DNA from: Verrucomicrobiota bacterium | GTDB taxonomy: Bacteria; Verrucomicrobiota; Kiritimatiellia; CAIQIC01; Lenti-01 | DNA: 15,210 nucleotides | Direction of reading: 5' to 3' | Assembly (NCBI GenBank): GCA_022709625.1 | Contig: JAKLIL010000007.1 | Location: 1-15,210 of the forward strand | Shown here: positions 1 to 7,113 of the stretch, in pieces | Position numbering within the stretch: position 1 is the first letter of the stretch | Layout of the letters: every line of letters begins with the position of its first letter | Position numbers and translations under genes: made by a program | Notes under the pieces: model-generated | Databases searched by the model: none | What the model was told of the DNA's origin: nothing | Seen by the model: only the letters and a program-made list of their open reading frames with translations

Positions 1-634
1 GGTCGAAGCCGACGACGGGAATGCCCTTCTGGTGGGCCAGGGCGGCGGCGGACCGGGCCATTTCGAGCGAGGCGACGGCCATGACCTCCTTGGCGGGCGC
101 ATGGGGCATCACGTCGAACAACTGCGCGTAGTAGGCCGACATGTGGCGATTGAAGAAGCGCATCGCGCAGGTGATGATGCCGTAGTGGAAGGGGATTTCG
201 CCGCCGTGGCGCACGGCGGGAGAGTCGTTGTGCTCCTTTTGGGCGCGCGCCAAGCCGCGGTTCACGGATTCGACGACGTCTTCCACGGGAAAGCCCGGCC
301 GGACATGCAGCTGCGGCGCATAGCGCACTTCGATGTAGCGCACGTTTTCGGCAATGCTGTCCAACGCCAGTTCGTAGGCCACGCGCTCGAGGTTTTCCGG
401 GGTCTGCAGCACCGCCACCGCGAGGCCAAAGCCCCGCAGGTAGTCGGGCAAATCCTGGTACTTGTCCTTGAAAACGAGTTCCTGCAAGCCGGCTTCGGTT
501 TCGGAGGGCAGGGACACCTTGGCGGCCTTGGCCAGTTCGATCAGGGTGGGGATGCGCAACGAGCCGTCCAAGTGGAGGTGGAGGTCGGTCTTGGGGATTT
601 TGGCGAGGAATTCGCGGGTAATGGTGGGGGCCAT
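1..634 (-). CDS. add: Adenosine deaminase, 3' part outside window
   Basis: Hydrolytic deamination of adenosine and deoxyadenosine to inosine and deoxyinosine in the cytoplasm. The first 211 codons are visible and the frame stays open to the window edge. The N-terminal metal-binding motif HLHLDG lies at residues 19-24 in the context KTDLHLHLDGS, and the block VRYIEVRYAPQLH follows near residue 113; both are typical of the Add family. The ATG at 634 is preceded by a strong GGAGGT five bases upstream. It sits about 100 bases after the LptF/G-type gene with no clear terminator between them. The purine nucleoside phosphorylase at 7114-7950 has the residues for 6-oxopurines, so this enzyme would make adenine nucleosides usable by it. 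The catalytic Glu and the later His and Asp ligands lie outside the window. An AMP or adenine deaminase relative is possible but less likely given the close N-terminal match. Confidence 0.9.
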   Translation of the reverse strand, partial: MAPTITREFLAKIPKTDLHLHLDGSLRIPTLIELAKAAKVSLPSETEAGLQELVFKDKYQDLPDYLRGFGLAVAVLQTPENLERVAYELALDSIAENVRYIEVRYAPQLHVRPGFPVEDVVESVNRGLARAQKEHNDSPAVRHGGEIPFHYGIITCAMRFFNRHMSAYYAQLFDVMPHAPAKEVMAVASLEMARSAAALAHQKGIPVVGFD

Positions 635-731
635 GGATACCTCCGGGCTGTGGACTGCTGCCTTGATCGCAGGGAATCCTACGCGCCCATGCGGAAAAAC
701 GCAACGCCCATTCGGGAAAAACCGCGGCGGT

Positions 732-1829
732 CTAGCGCACGCGGCGCAGCAGGACGAGCCCGAGCAGGAAGAACGTCAGCACCGGCAGCCAGCCGGCCAG
801 CGCCGGGGAAATCAGTTGCCGCTTGCCGTACGCCAGGCCGATGCCCATCAGGATATAGTAGCCGAAGAACGCCAGCAGGGCCAGCAGGATGCCGAGTCCC
901 ATGCCGCGGCGCCCGCTGTGGGCCCCGAGCGGGAAGCCCAGCATCATGACGATCAGGCAGAGCCAAGGCGTGGCGAGCCGGTAGTGGAAATCGACCAGCA
1001 GGCGGGTCTGCTTGTCCCGGGAAATGCCTTGGTGCGTTTCCAGAAAGCGCACGATGTCGCGGGCGGAGCGCTCGTTGGATTCCTTGATCTCGTTGATGAA
1101 ATCCTGGGGCGTCTCGGCCAGCATGGTCATTTCGAGGCTGGGCGCCGATTCGATCGGCCCGGCCGGTTGGTTGTCGGGATTGAAGTAACGGGTCTCGACG
1201 TTCTCAAACCACCAATGGCCGTTGATCCAGCGGGCGCGTTCGGCGTCCATGCGGAATTCCTCCGAACCGTCCGGGCGTCGCTGAACGAGGCTGACGGCGC
1301 GCATTTCGTAGGAGGCCGCGGGGCGGGGATCGAAGTTGGTGATGCGCCAGATTCGGCGCCCGGGAACGTTTTTGTAGGCGAGATTCACGGCCAGATTGGC
1401 CCCGGCGGCGCGGCCGGAACCTTGCAAACGGAGGAACTGGCGCGCCCAATGGTTGGCCCACGGATTGAACAGTTCGTTGATGCCGAGGAGTAGCAACGAA
1501 CAAACGAGGCCCGTGAGCAAGTAGGGGGAGACGATTTGCATGAGGCTGAGGCCGCACGCCCGCAGGGCCACGAGTTCGGAACTCTTGCCCAGTTGCCACA
1601 GCGCGTAGAGCAAGGCCAGCAGGAGGGAAACGGGCAGCAGGTAGGGCAGGAAAGTGGGCAGCAGGATGGCGTAGTACTGCAGGATCTGGCGCAGGGACGT
1701 TTCCGCCTCCATGAAGTCGACGAAGTTGCCGAACAAATCCACCAGCACCACGACGATGGAAAAGCCGGCCAGGACGTAGATCCATGGCCGGCGGAAATGG
1801 CCCAACAGATAGCGGGTGACCAGTTTCAT
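732..1829 (-). CDS. LptF/LptG (YjgP/YjgQ) family permease
   Basis: Inner-membrane permease subunit of the LPS transporter, which with LptB pulls lipopolysaccharide out of the inner membrane towards LptC and LptA. The protein has 365 residues, the usual length. It has the family layout: hydrophobic segments at about residues 15-37, 52-80 and 98-120, a large periplasmic domain from about 125 to 280, then three more segments at about 290-310, 316-338 and 342-361. The opening MKLVTRYLLGHFRRPW and the early pattern ending FLPYLLPVSLLLALLYALWQ are typical. LptF and LptG cannot be told apart here, and no partner paralogue lies in the window. It follows the zinc-ribbon gene by 42 bases and is followed by add, so the three may share a transcript. 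No strong ribosome binding site precedes the ATG. It implies a Gram-negative envelope. Confidence 0.9.
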   Translation of the reverse strand: MKLVTRYLLGHFRRPWIYVLAGFSIVVVLVDLFGNFVDFMEAETSLRQILQYYAILLPTFLPYLLPVSLLLALLYALWQLGKSSELVALRACGLSLMQIVSPYLLTGLVCSLLLLGINELFNPWANHWARQFLRLQGSGRAAGANLAVNLAYKNVPGRRIWRITNFDPRPAASYEMRAVSLVQRRPDGSEEFRMDAERARWINGHWWFENVETRYFNPDNQPAGPIESAPSLEMTMLAETPQDFINEIKESNERSARDIVRFLETHQGISRDKQTRLLVDFHYRLATPWLCLIVMMLGFPLGAHSGRRGMGLGILLALLAFFGYYILMGIGLAYGKRQLISPALAGWLPVLTFFLLGLVLLRRVR

Positions 1830-1871
1830 GGGCGGGGAAACAGCCGGCCCGAATCGTCCGGGACGGAAATC

Positions 1872-2180
1872 CTATTCGGTGAGCTTGATTTCTTCGGGAA
1901 TGTCTTCCCGCGTCTTGTCCATCCACACGAACCCATGTCCGTTGCACAGGGAACAGTTTTCCCGTTTGCCGGGTTCGTCGCCGCAGCGGGGGCAGCGGAT
2001 TTTGACGTAGCCGGGCAACCATTCCTTGCCTTGTTCCGGTGCACCGGGGCCAGTGCCGGAAAACCGCAAGACGTTCTTGGAAAAGTACCAACCCAGCAAC
2101 CCGGCGACCAGGATGGCGCCGACGATTCCCCAGCGGTACTGCAGCGCTTTTTCCGTTTTTTGGCGTTTCAGGATGGGCAT
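1872..2180 (-). CDS. Small membrane protein with DnaJ-like zinc ribbon
   Basis: I do not recognise a named family. The 102-residue protein has a basic N-terminus, one hydrophobic segment at about residues 17-35, a Pro/Gly linker, and then a cysteine module: C63-x2-C66 and C76-x2-C79 followed by NGHG. This resembles the CxxCxGxG repeats of DnaJ and should bind zinc. With a basic N-terminus the cysteine module would probably face outward (positive-inside rule), but the topology is inferred. The start chosen is the ATG at 2180, just before the hydrophobic segment. The frame stays open upstream to 2483 without a better start, and that extension overlaps the preceding gene, so it is unlikely to be coding. 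No clear Shine-Dalgarno precedes the ATG, so the start is uncertain. It lies 42 bases before the LptF/G gene, hinting at co-transcription. Confidence 0.6.
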   Translation of the reverse strand: MPILKRQKTEKALQYRWGIVGAILVAGLLGWYFSKNVLRFSGTGPGAPEQGKEWLPGYVKIRCPRCGDEPGKRENCSLCNGHGFVWMDKTREDIPEEIKLTE

Positions 2181-2261
2181 GGCCGTGGTGTTTTCGGAAC
2201 AGATTGCCTTTTCCGGGATTGCAACGTCAAGGCGGTAAACGGGTTTCTTGATTATTAATGG

Positions 2262-2278
2262 CCGGGGCCCGACCCCGG
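2262..2278 (-). terminator. Weak hairpin after secreted-protein gene
   Basis: CCGGGG and CCCCGG form a 6-bp stem with a 5-base loop, just past the stop of the 2294-2878 gene. On the minus strand it is followed by an AT-rich stretch (CCATTAATAATC) but not a proper T tract. It may be a weak terminator or a simple GC-rich inverted repeat. Confidence 0.25.
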
Positions 2279-2293
2279 GCGGTTCCGCCGCCG

Positions 2294-2878
2294 TCAGGGC
2301 GTTATGGCCACTTTCCAATCCTGTCCATCGAATTCTTCGGAAGCGGACCAGACTTGGCCTAGATTGTTGATCTGGGAGAAGTCTCCGCCGGCCCGGGCCA
2401 ACAAATAGCGTTCCTCGGAGGTGCCATCGGCGTATCCTTTGATCTGGATGGCGTAGAAGTTGTCGCCGGGCTGGGTGATCCAAGGGGGGATTTCAATCTT
2501 CCACAGATCGAGCGAAACGATGCCCTCGGCGGGCTGGTCGTGGAACCGGGTTTCGGGCTTGGCGGCGTCCAACGCGATGTTCTTGACCCAGCCGCCCATG
2601 ATCCAGTGGGCCATGGCGCCGTCCCACCAGCGGACGAAGATCTGTTCGTCCATTTCGCCGGCGAAATCGTGGGCGGTCAGGACATACAAGGTCACGGTAT
2701 CGCCGTCGGCGACCGAACCGGAACCGTTGGCGAGAAACGCGAAGCTTTCGCCGGGCACGTGTTCCGTCGCGTGGCCGCTCGGGCCGGCCGAGTGATAGGC
2801 CCAGTCGGCCTGCATTTCCCCCTGCGCCGCAAGGGAGTTGGCCAAGGCCAGGATCAGGACGGCGGACGCATGTTTCAT
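2294..2878 (-). CDS. Secreted protein of unknown function
   Basis: I do not recognise this 194-residue protein. The N-terminus is a classic signal peptide: MKHA, a hydrophobic stretch SAVLILALANSL, and a probable AQG cleavage region near residues 18-21. The mature part is rich in aromatic residues and alternating hydrophobic strands (for example TVTLYVLTAHDF, EQIFVRWWDG, NFYAIQIKGY). It has no cysteine, no predicted membrane segment and no catalytic motif I can name, so a beta-sandwich type domain exported to the periplasm or outside is a fair guess. The ATG at 2878 is preceded by AGGAGA at good spacing. It lies 56 bases after the phosphatase-fold gene and about 110 bases before the zinc-ribbon gene. 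Nothing nearby indicates its role. Confidence 0.75.
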   Translation of the reverse strand: MKHASAVLILALANSLAAQGEMQADWAYHSAGPSGHATEHVPGESFAFLANGSGSVADGDTVTLYVLTAHDFAGEMDEQIFVRWWDGAMAHWIMGGWVKNIALDAAKPETRFHDQPAEGIVSLDLWKIEIPPWITQPGDNFYAIQIKGYADGTSEERYLLARAGGDFSQINNLGQVWSASEEFDGQDWKVAITP

Positions 2879-2934
2879 GGTCGATCTCCTCGGCCCGCAT
2901 CATACGGGGGAAGAGGAACGGACGCAAGGGCGCT

Positions 2935-3696
2935 TTAGGCGCTGGCGGCCGCGGAAACCGGCTGCACCTCGAAATCGCAGATCAGCGGCAGATGGTCGCT
3001 GAACCGGACATGGCGGGCCACTTCGAAATGGGTCACGCGGATGTCGGGGCTGTGCAGGATGAAGTCGAGTTGCCAGCGCGGGGAACGGCTGGGAAACGTG
3101 GGCGCATTATCCAAATTGGCATTGGCGAGGCGCAGATAATCCATGAAATCCCGGAGTTCCGCCTGGCCCGCGAAGGCGTTGAAATCGCCGGCGATCAAAT
3201 AGGGCTTGGAGGTCCGTTTCACGAGGCGGGCCAGATCCGCCAACTGGGCCTGCCGGCAACGGCGGCCGAGCCCGAGATGCACGATGAAAATGACGACGTT
3301 CTCCAGCTCCAGTTCCAGCACGAGGCGTTTCACGCCCCGGCGGAAAAAGTGCGTGCGCTCGTAAACCACGCGACGGCCGCTGAGGCAGGCGTTCGCCTGC
3401 TTGCGCATGAGGGGCAACCGGCTCCACCACGAATAGCGGTTGTATTTGGAGCGGCAAAAGGGCCGTTTGCCCAAGTGCCGGGCGATGATGTCCGCCTGGC
3501 TGCGGTGACCCGTCCGGTAGGAGCCTGCATCGATTTCCACCAGACCCAGCACGTCGGCCTGCTGTTGGTGGAAAAACCGGATCAAGGCATCCAGATTCCT
3601 GGACGTTTTGCGGAAAAAACCGCCGAAGGGAACCGGCAAATGAAACTTGAAGCCCGATCCCGTCGCGTACCGCATGTTGTAAATCATCAGGCGCAT
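2935..3696 (-). CDS. Endonuclease/exonuclease/phosphatase-fold protein
   Basis: Metal-dependent phosphoesterase of the EEP superfamily (DNase I, exonuclease III and sphingomyelinase-like); the substrate cannot be read from sequence. With the ATG at 3696 it has 253 residues and carries the family motifs in order: YNMRYATG at 6-13 (strand 1), E54 in LGLVEID (metal ligand), H140 in FIVHLG, the AGDFNA motif at 169-174 with D171 and N173, D211 in LDFILHS, and SDH at 233-235 near the C-terminus. No signal peptide is evident, so it is probably cytoplasmic. A GTG at 3726 would add ten residues and the ribosome binding site does not decide between them; I chose the ATG because family members begin just before strand 1. 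It is divergent from the PIG-L gene, with about 100 bases between them. Confidence 0.8.
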   Translation of the reverse strand: MRLMIYNMRYATGSGFKFHLPVPFGGFFRKTSRNLDALIRFFHQQQADVLGLVEIDAGSYRTGHRSQADIIARHLGKRPFCRSKYNRYSWWSRLPLMRKQANACLSGRRVVYERTHFFRRGVKRLVLELELENVVIFIVHLGLGRRCRQAQLADLARLVKRTSKPYLIAGDFNAFAGQAELRDFMDYLRLANANLDNAPTFPSRSPRWQLDFILHSPDIRVTHFEVARHVRFSDHLPLICDFEVQPVSAAASA

Positions 3697-3799
3697 ATCG
3701 AATGACAATCCTGCAAAATACTCCACCCCAACCGGGAATCAAGCGTTTCGACCACTTCAGGCTTGGCGCGGGAGCGAAAGAGCGCGATAAGAACGGGTT

Positions 3800-4498
3800 A
3801 TGGACAAAACCGCATTGCTTTTGGCCCCCCATCCCGACGACGAAAGCATCGTCGGCCTGCTGGCGTTGCGGTTGCGGGACGAATGTGGATTCCGCATCCA
3901 GGTGGTGCCCGCCACCCTGGGCAGTCGCGTCGAGCGTCGCGCGGCGCGGCAACGGGAGCTGCAGGCCGCCTGCGCCGCGCTGGGATTCCAGCCGATCTTT
4001 CTCGATCCGGCGCATCTCCAAACCGAGCTGGCAAAGCGGCTGCGCTCCCGGCGAGCGGGGCTGGTGATCATGCCCCATGCGCGCGACGGGCATCCGCGAC
4101 ATCGCGCGACGCATTGGCTAGGCGTGGCGGCCATGGACGCGGCCGGTGGCGTTTTCCACGTCGTGGAAACCGAATACTGGCACCCGTTGGCGCGGCCCAA
4201 CCTGCTGGTGGCGGCGAGCCGCGCGCACTTGGCGGCCTTGCGCCGCGCGTTGCGCTGCCATCGGGGCGAATTGGCCCGCAACGACTATGCGGCGCGTTTG
4301 CCGGCCTGGATGAGCGACAACGTGCGGCGTGGCGCCGAACTGTTGGGCGGCGCCGGTTCCGCCGCCCCCCGGATTGCCCACGCCACGCTCTATCGCGCGC
4401 GCATCCGGGCCGGCGGCAAGTGGCATGCGCTGTTCCGCGGGGGGCGGATCGTCCAATCGGCAAGCGATCTGGCCGCCTTGGCCGCCGCGTGGAAGTAG
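3800..4498 (+). CDS. PIG-L/LmbE family deacetylase
   Basis: Zinc-dependent N-deacetylase family that removes acetyl groups from GlcNAc-type substrates (MshB, BshB, PIG-L and chitooligosaccharide relatives). The 232-residue protein has the defining motif HPDDE at residues 11-15, where the His and second Asp bind zinc and the first Asp is the likely base. The second motif is PHARDGHPRHR from 92, with H98 and H101 as the further zinc or catalytic histidines. No signal peptide or membrane segment is seen. It is the only plus-strand gene in the window. It is divergent from the phosphatase-fold gene and convergent with the permease gene, whose stop lies only 13 bases away. The true substrate is unknown; bacillithiol or mycothiol-type roles would need partner genes not present here. 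The ribosome binding site is weak. Confidence 0.85.
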   Translation: MDKTALLLAPHPDDESIVGLLALRLRDECGFRIQVVPATLGSRVERRAARQRELQAACAALGFQPIFLDPAHLQTELAKRLRSRRAGLVIMPHARDGHPRHRATHWLGVAAMDAAGGVFHVVETEYWHPLARPNLLVAASRAHLAALRRALRCHRGELARNDYAARLPAWMSDNVRRGAELLGGAGSAAPRIAHATLYRARIRAGGKWHALFRGGRIVQSASDLAALAAAWK

Positions 4499-4511
4499 CG
4501 GCAAGTGGCGG

Positions 4512-5777
4512 TCAGTTTCCGGACGCGGAAGGATCCGCGTGGACTTCCTTGTGTCCGGGCAGCACGAGATTCAGCAGCACGCCGACGAGTCCCGCCAGGC
4601 CGATGCCGCCAAGGCAAAAACGCCCGCACATGACGGTCATGTCGCCGATGCCGGCAGTGAGAACGACGGAAGCGATGACGAGATTGCGGGAGCGCGCCAT
4701 GTCCACATGGGCCTGAACGAGGGCATTGACGCCAATGGCCGCAATCATGCCGAACAGCAGCAGCATGATGCCGCCCATGACCGGCGCCGGAATGGTGCGC
4801 AACACGGCGCCCAGCTTGCCGGAAAATGCCAGCACCATGGCGGCCCCCGCGGCAATCCGCATCAAGGCGGGATCGTAGGCCTTGGTCAGCGCGACCGCGC
4901 CGGTTACTTCGGAGTAGGTCGTGTTGGGCGGTCCGCCCAGCAGGCCCGCCAGCGAAGTGGCTAAGCCGTCGCCAAGCAAGGTGCGGTGCAAGCCCGGATC
5001 CTTCAGGTAGTCGCGGCCCGTGACGGACGATATGGCGAGGATGTCGCCGACATGTTCAATGGCCGGCGCCAGGGCGACGGGCAGCATGTAGACGATGGCC
5101 GCCCCGTCGAAAGTCGGCCAGGCAAAGGTCCCGTTTTGGAAGGCCAGCAGCCAGGGATTCTGAAGCCAGGCGGCTTGCTTGACGAGGGTGAAATCGACCA
5201 CGCCCATCGCCAGTGAGACCGCATAGCCGACCACGATGCCGCACAGCACCGGGATCAGGCTCAGCCACTTCTTGCCGTACATGACGGCCGCCACCGCGGC
5301 CAGCAACGAGCAGGCGGCCAGGAAAACCGCCCGGCCGTCGGGCACCCCGGAACCATCGAAACTCCGCGTCATGCCCACGGCGACGGGAGCCAGTTTGAGG
5401 CCGATCACCATGATCACCGGGCCGGTGACGATCGGCGGCAGATAGCGGTTGAGCAGTTCCCGGCCGCCCAGGCGGGCCGTCAGACTGAACAGCAGATACA
5501 CGAGGCCGGCGCAAAACAGGGCGCCGAACGTGGCGCTCGGCCCGTATTCCTTCATCACGAATTGAATCGGCGCGATGAAGGCGAAGGAACTGGCCAGGAA
5601 GATCGGTACCTTGCCGCCGCTCAACCCATGGAACAAAAGCGTGCCGGCCCCCGCGGTGAACAACGCGATGGACGGATCCAGGCCGGTCAGCAGCGGCACC
5701 AGCACCAAGGCGCCAAACGCGACAAACATCAACTGGACGCCCAGAACGAGCTTTTTGCCGGATCGATCAATGGCCAT
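4512..5777 (-). CDS. uraA: Uracil permease, NCS2 (UraA-like)
   Basis: Inner-membrane nucleobase:proton symporter of the NCS2 family, 421 residues, close to E. coli UraA in length and motif order. Visible signatures are FGALVLVPLL in the first segment, SSFAFIAP at 63-70, AIEHVGD with E241, DPGLHR at 260-265, and PNTTYSE with E290; E241 and E290 match the two substrate-binding glutamates of UraA. Two conserved histidines differ: the QH pair in the first segment reads QL here, and the position of UraA H245 is Asp (see findings), so the substrate or coupling may differ. The ATG at 5777 has GGGAGA upstream. It lies 27 bases after the udp-like gene and is the last gene of the nucleoside cluster. 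Uracil is a product of pyrimidine nucleoside phosphorolysis, which fits. Xanthine transport is less likely because the uracil-clade motifs dominate. Confidence 0.87.
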   Translation of the reverse strand: MAIDRSGKKLVLGVQLMFVAFGALVLVPLLTGLDPSIALFTAGAGTLLFHGLSGGKVPIFLASSFAFIAPIQFVMKEYGPSATFGALFCAGLVYLLFSLTARLGGRELLNRYLPPIVTGPVIMVIGLKLAPVAVGMTRSFDGSGVPDGRAVFLAACSLLAAVAAVMYGKKWLSLIPVLCGIVVGYAVSLAMGVVDFTLVKQAAWLQNPWLLAFQNGTFAWPTFDGAAIVYMLPVALAPAIEHVGDILAISSVTGRDYLKDPGLHRTLLGDGLATSLAGLLGGPPNTTYSEVTGAVALTKAYDPALMRIAAGAAMVLAFSGKLGAVLRTIPAPVMGGIMLLLFGMIAAIGVNALVQAHVDMARSRNLVIASVVLTAGIGDMTVMCGRFCLGGIGLAGLVGVLLNLVLPGHKEVHADPSASGN

Positions 5778-5804
5778 GTTCGAGTCTCCCGCGCGCCGCC
5801 CCGC

Positions 5805-6575
5805 TTATTTCCGATCCGGCTTGTCGAGGATCTTGATGGCTTCGACGGCGGTACGGATGGCTTCTTCCACGCCGACCTTGGCGATGATGGGGGCGTCGTC
5901 GTAGGTCAGGCCGATGGTGGCGAGCACTTCGCCCGCGCGGACGCGGCGGATGCTCGACACGACAAATAGCGCGGCGGATTCCATCGACGTCGAGATGACG
6001 TTCGACTTGTACCACGCGTTCCACTTGGCCTCGATTTCCTCGCGGATGGGAATGTCCTTGTCCTCGATGAAGAAGGCGTCCTTGCAGTGGCCGATGCCGG
6101 TATGGGCGGGCAACTTCAGGTTCTTGGCCGCCTGGCGCAGGGCCAGAGTGACGTCGAGGTCGGCCACGGCGGGATAGGAGAGCGGCACGTACTGGCGGGT
6201 GGTGCCTTCCTCGCGCACGGCGCCGGTGGTGATACACAAATCGCCCAGTTTGACCTCGCGCTGGAGCGCGCCGCAGGTGCCGATGCGGATAAAGGTGTCC
6301 GCGCCGCACTTGATCAGTTCCTCGACCGCGATGGCGGTGGAGGGGCAGCCGATGCCGGTGGAGCAGCAGGAGACCTTGATGCCGGCGACGGTGCCGGTCC
6401 AGGTGCGGTACTCGCGGTTGAAGGCCACTTCCTTCGCGTTGTCGAAGAACGAAGCGATGAGCGGCACGCGGCCGGGATCGCCCGGCAGCAGCACGTAGCG
6501 GCCGATGTCGCCCCGCTTCAGGTGCACGTGGTATTGGAGTTCGGACGAGGATTTCTTGGCTGATTTCTTGATCAT
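5805..6575 (-). CDS. udp: Uridine phosphorylase-like nucleoside phosphorylase
   Basis: NP-I family phosphorylase: nucleoside plus phosphate gives base plus (deoxy)ribose-1-phosphate. The 256-residue cytoplasmic protein aligns along its length with E. coli Udp: PGDPGRV at 31-37 (phosphate), STGIGCPSTAIAVEEL at 72-87, RIGTCGALQ at 97-105, and MESAALF at 198-204 (ribose-binding Glu). The uracil-recognition pair of E. coli Udp (Gln166 and Arg168) is not evident; by my alignment the positions are D172 and D174, so base preference is uncertain. The ATG at 6575 has AAAGGA upstream. It is followed after 27 bases by the permease gene. It is separated from the purine phosphorylase by a 538-base gap that holds the GxxExxY remnant. 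A lysine-rich N-terminal tail (MIKKSAKKSSS) precedes the core. Confidence 0.87.
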   Translation of the reverse strand: MIKKSAKKSSSELQYHVHLKRGDIGRYVLLPGDPGRVPLIASFFDNAKEVAFNREYRTWTGTVAGIKVSCCSTGIGCPSTAIAVEELIKCGADTFIRIGTCGALQREVKLGDLCITTGAVREEGTTRQYVPLSYPAVADLDVTLALRQAAKNLKLPAHTGIGHCKDAFFIEDKDIPIREEIEAKWNAWYKSNVISTSMESAALFVVSSIRRVRAGEVLATIGLTYDDAPIIAKVGVEEAIRTAVEAIKILDKPDRK

Positions 6576-6620
6576 GACGTTTCCTTTATGGTTGGCAGAG
6601 TATTAAACGAAAACAGACTC

Positions 6621-6644
6621 ACGCCAAGACGCAAAGGCGCAAAG
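6621..6644 (+). repeat. ACGCCAAGACGCAAAG repeat, left copy
   Basis: A 24-base copy of a repeat beginning ACGCCAAGACGCAAAG. It is inverted relative to the copies at 6663-6686 and 7084-7107. With the middle copy it could fold into a long hairpin with an 18-base loop, located between the GxxExxY remnant and udp. Confidence 0.75.
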
Positions 6645-6662
6645 AATGCCGAGTATTTGGAA

Positions 6663-6686
6663 CTTGGCGTCTGTGCGTCTTGGCGT
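6663..6686 (-). repeat. ACGCCAAGACGCAAAG repeat, middle copy
   Basis: The minus strand reads ACGCCAAGACGC followed by ACAGACGCCAAG, matching the right copy at all but two positions of 24. It lies just downstream of the GxxExxY stop codon. It is a direct repeat of the copy at 7084-7107, so the remnant gene is bracketed by two same-direction copies. Confidence 0.75.
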
Positions 6687-6697
6687 AAATAAGGTGA

Positions 6698-7083
6698 TCA
6701 TGGTTCGGGCGGTCCGTTCACGATTCGTTCGATGCCGTCTTTCATAAGGGCAGCGCCAAAATTGAGAAGAAAACCCAGGCGAAGGTCCGTGAGCCGCAAA
6801 TAGGTTAGGACCTGTTTGGCGTGGACTTTGGCAATTTGTTCGACGGATTTCAGCTCTAGGATGATCTTGCCCTCGACGATGATGTCGGCGCGGAAGCCCT
6901 CATCGAAGCTAATGCCTCGATACACGATGGGAACTGGCACTTGCCGCTGAACCGACAAGCCCCGATTCTCCAGTTCCTTCGCCAAGACGACCTCGTAGAC
7001 GCTTTCCATCAACCCGGGCCCAATTCAAGGTGAATCTGCACGGCAGCATCCACCGCAATTTTCCCGATTTCATTTTCGTCCAT
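6698..7083 (-). pseudogene. GxxExxY-family gene, frameshifted
   Basis: GxxExxY proteins are small PD-(D/E)xK-like proteins of unsettled function. The long frame (from 7012) carries the family core ESVYEVVLAKELENRG, then GFRADIIVEGKIILELKS, and AKVHAKQVLTYL followed by LRLGFLLNFG. The N-terminal part lies in another frame: the ATG at 7083 starts 24 residues ending VQIHLELGPG, then TGA. Family members read LGPGLLESVYE across this junction, and here the second half resumes as TTG ATG GAA AGC one base back, so a single-base loss explains the break. Repeats abut both ends, and the start codon touches the right copy. It interrupts the nucleoside cluster between pnp and udp and has no evident metabolic link to it. 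A sequencing error or a -1 ribosomal shift are alternatives to a dead gene. Confidence 0.8.
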
Positions 7084-7107
7084 CTTGGCGGCTTTGCGTC
7101 TTGGCGT
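7084..7107 (-). repeat. ACGCCAAGACGCAAAG repeat, right copy
   Basis: The minus strand reads ACGCCAAGACGCAAAG followed by CCGCCAAG. It lies between the pnp stop codon (7114-7116) and the GxxExxY start (7083), touching the latter. The first 16 bases match the left copy exactly in inverted orientation, giving a terminal-inverted-repeat-like arrangement around 6621-7107. Confidence 0.8.
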
Positions 7108-7113
7108 GGTAAA

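Noticed and set aside
635..731. Possible terminator between the LptF/G gene and add
   Set aside because: Short complementary stretches around poly-A/T runs occur, but no stem longer than a few bases followed by a T tract on the minus strand could be found.
462..1493. 343-codon plus-strand frame opposite add and the LptF/G gene
   Set aside because: Antisense to two recognised genes, with no domain or ribosome binding site support.
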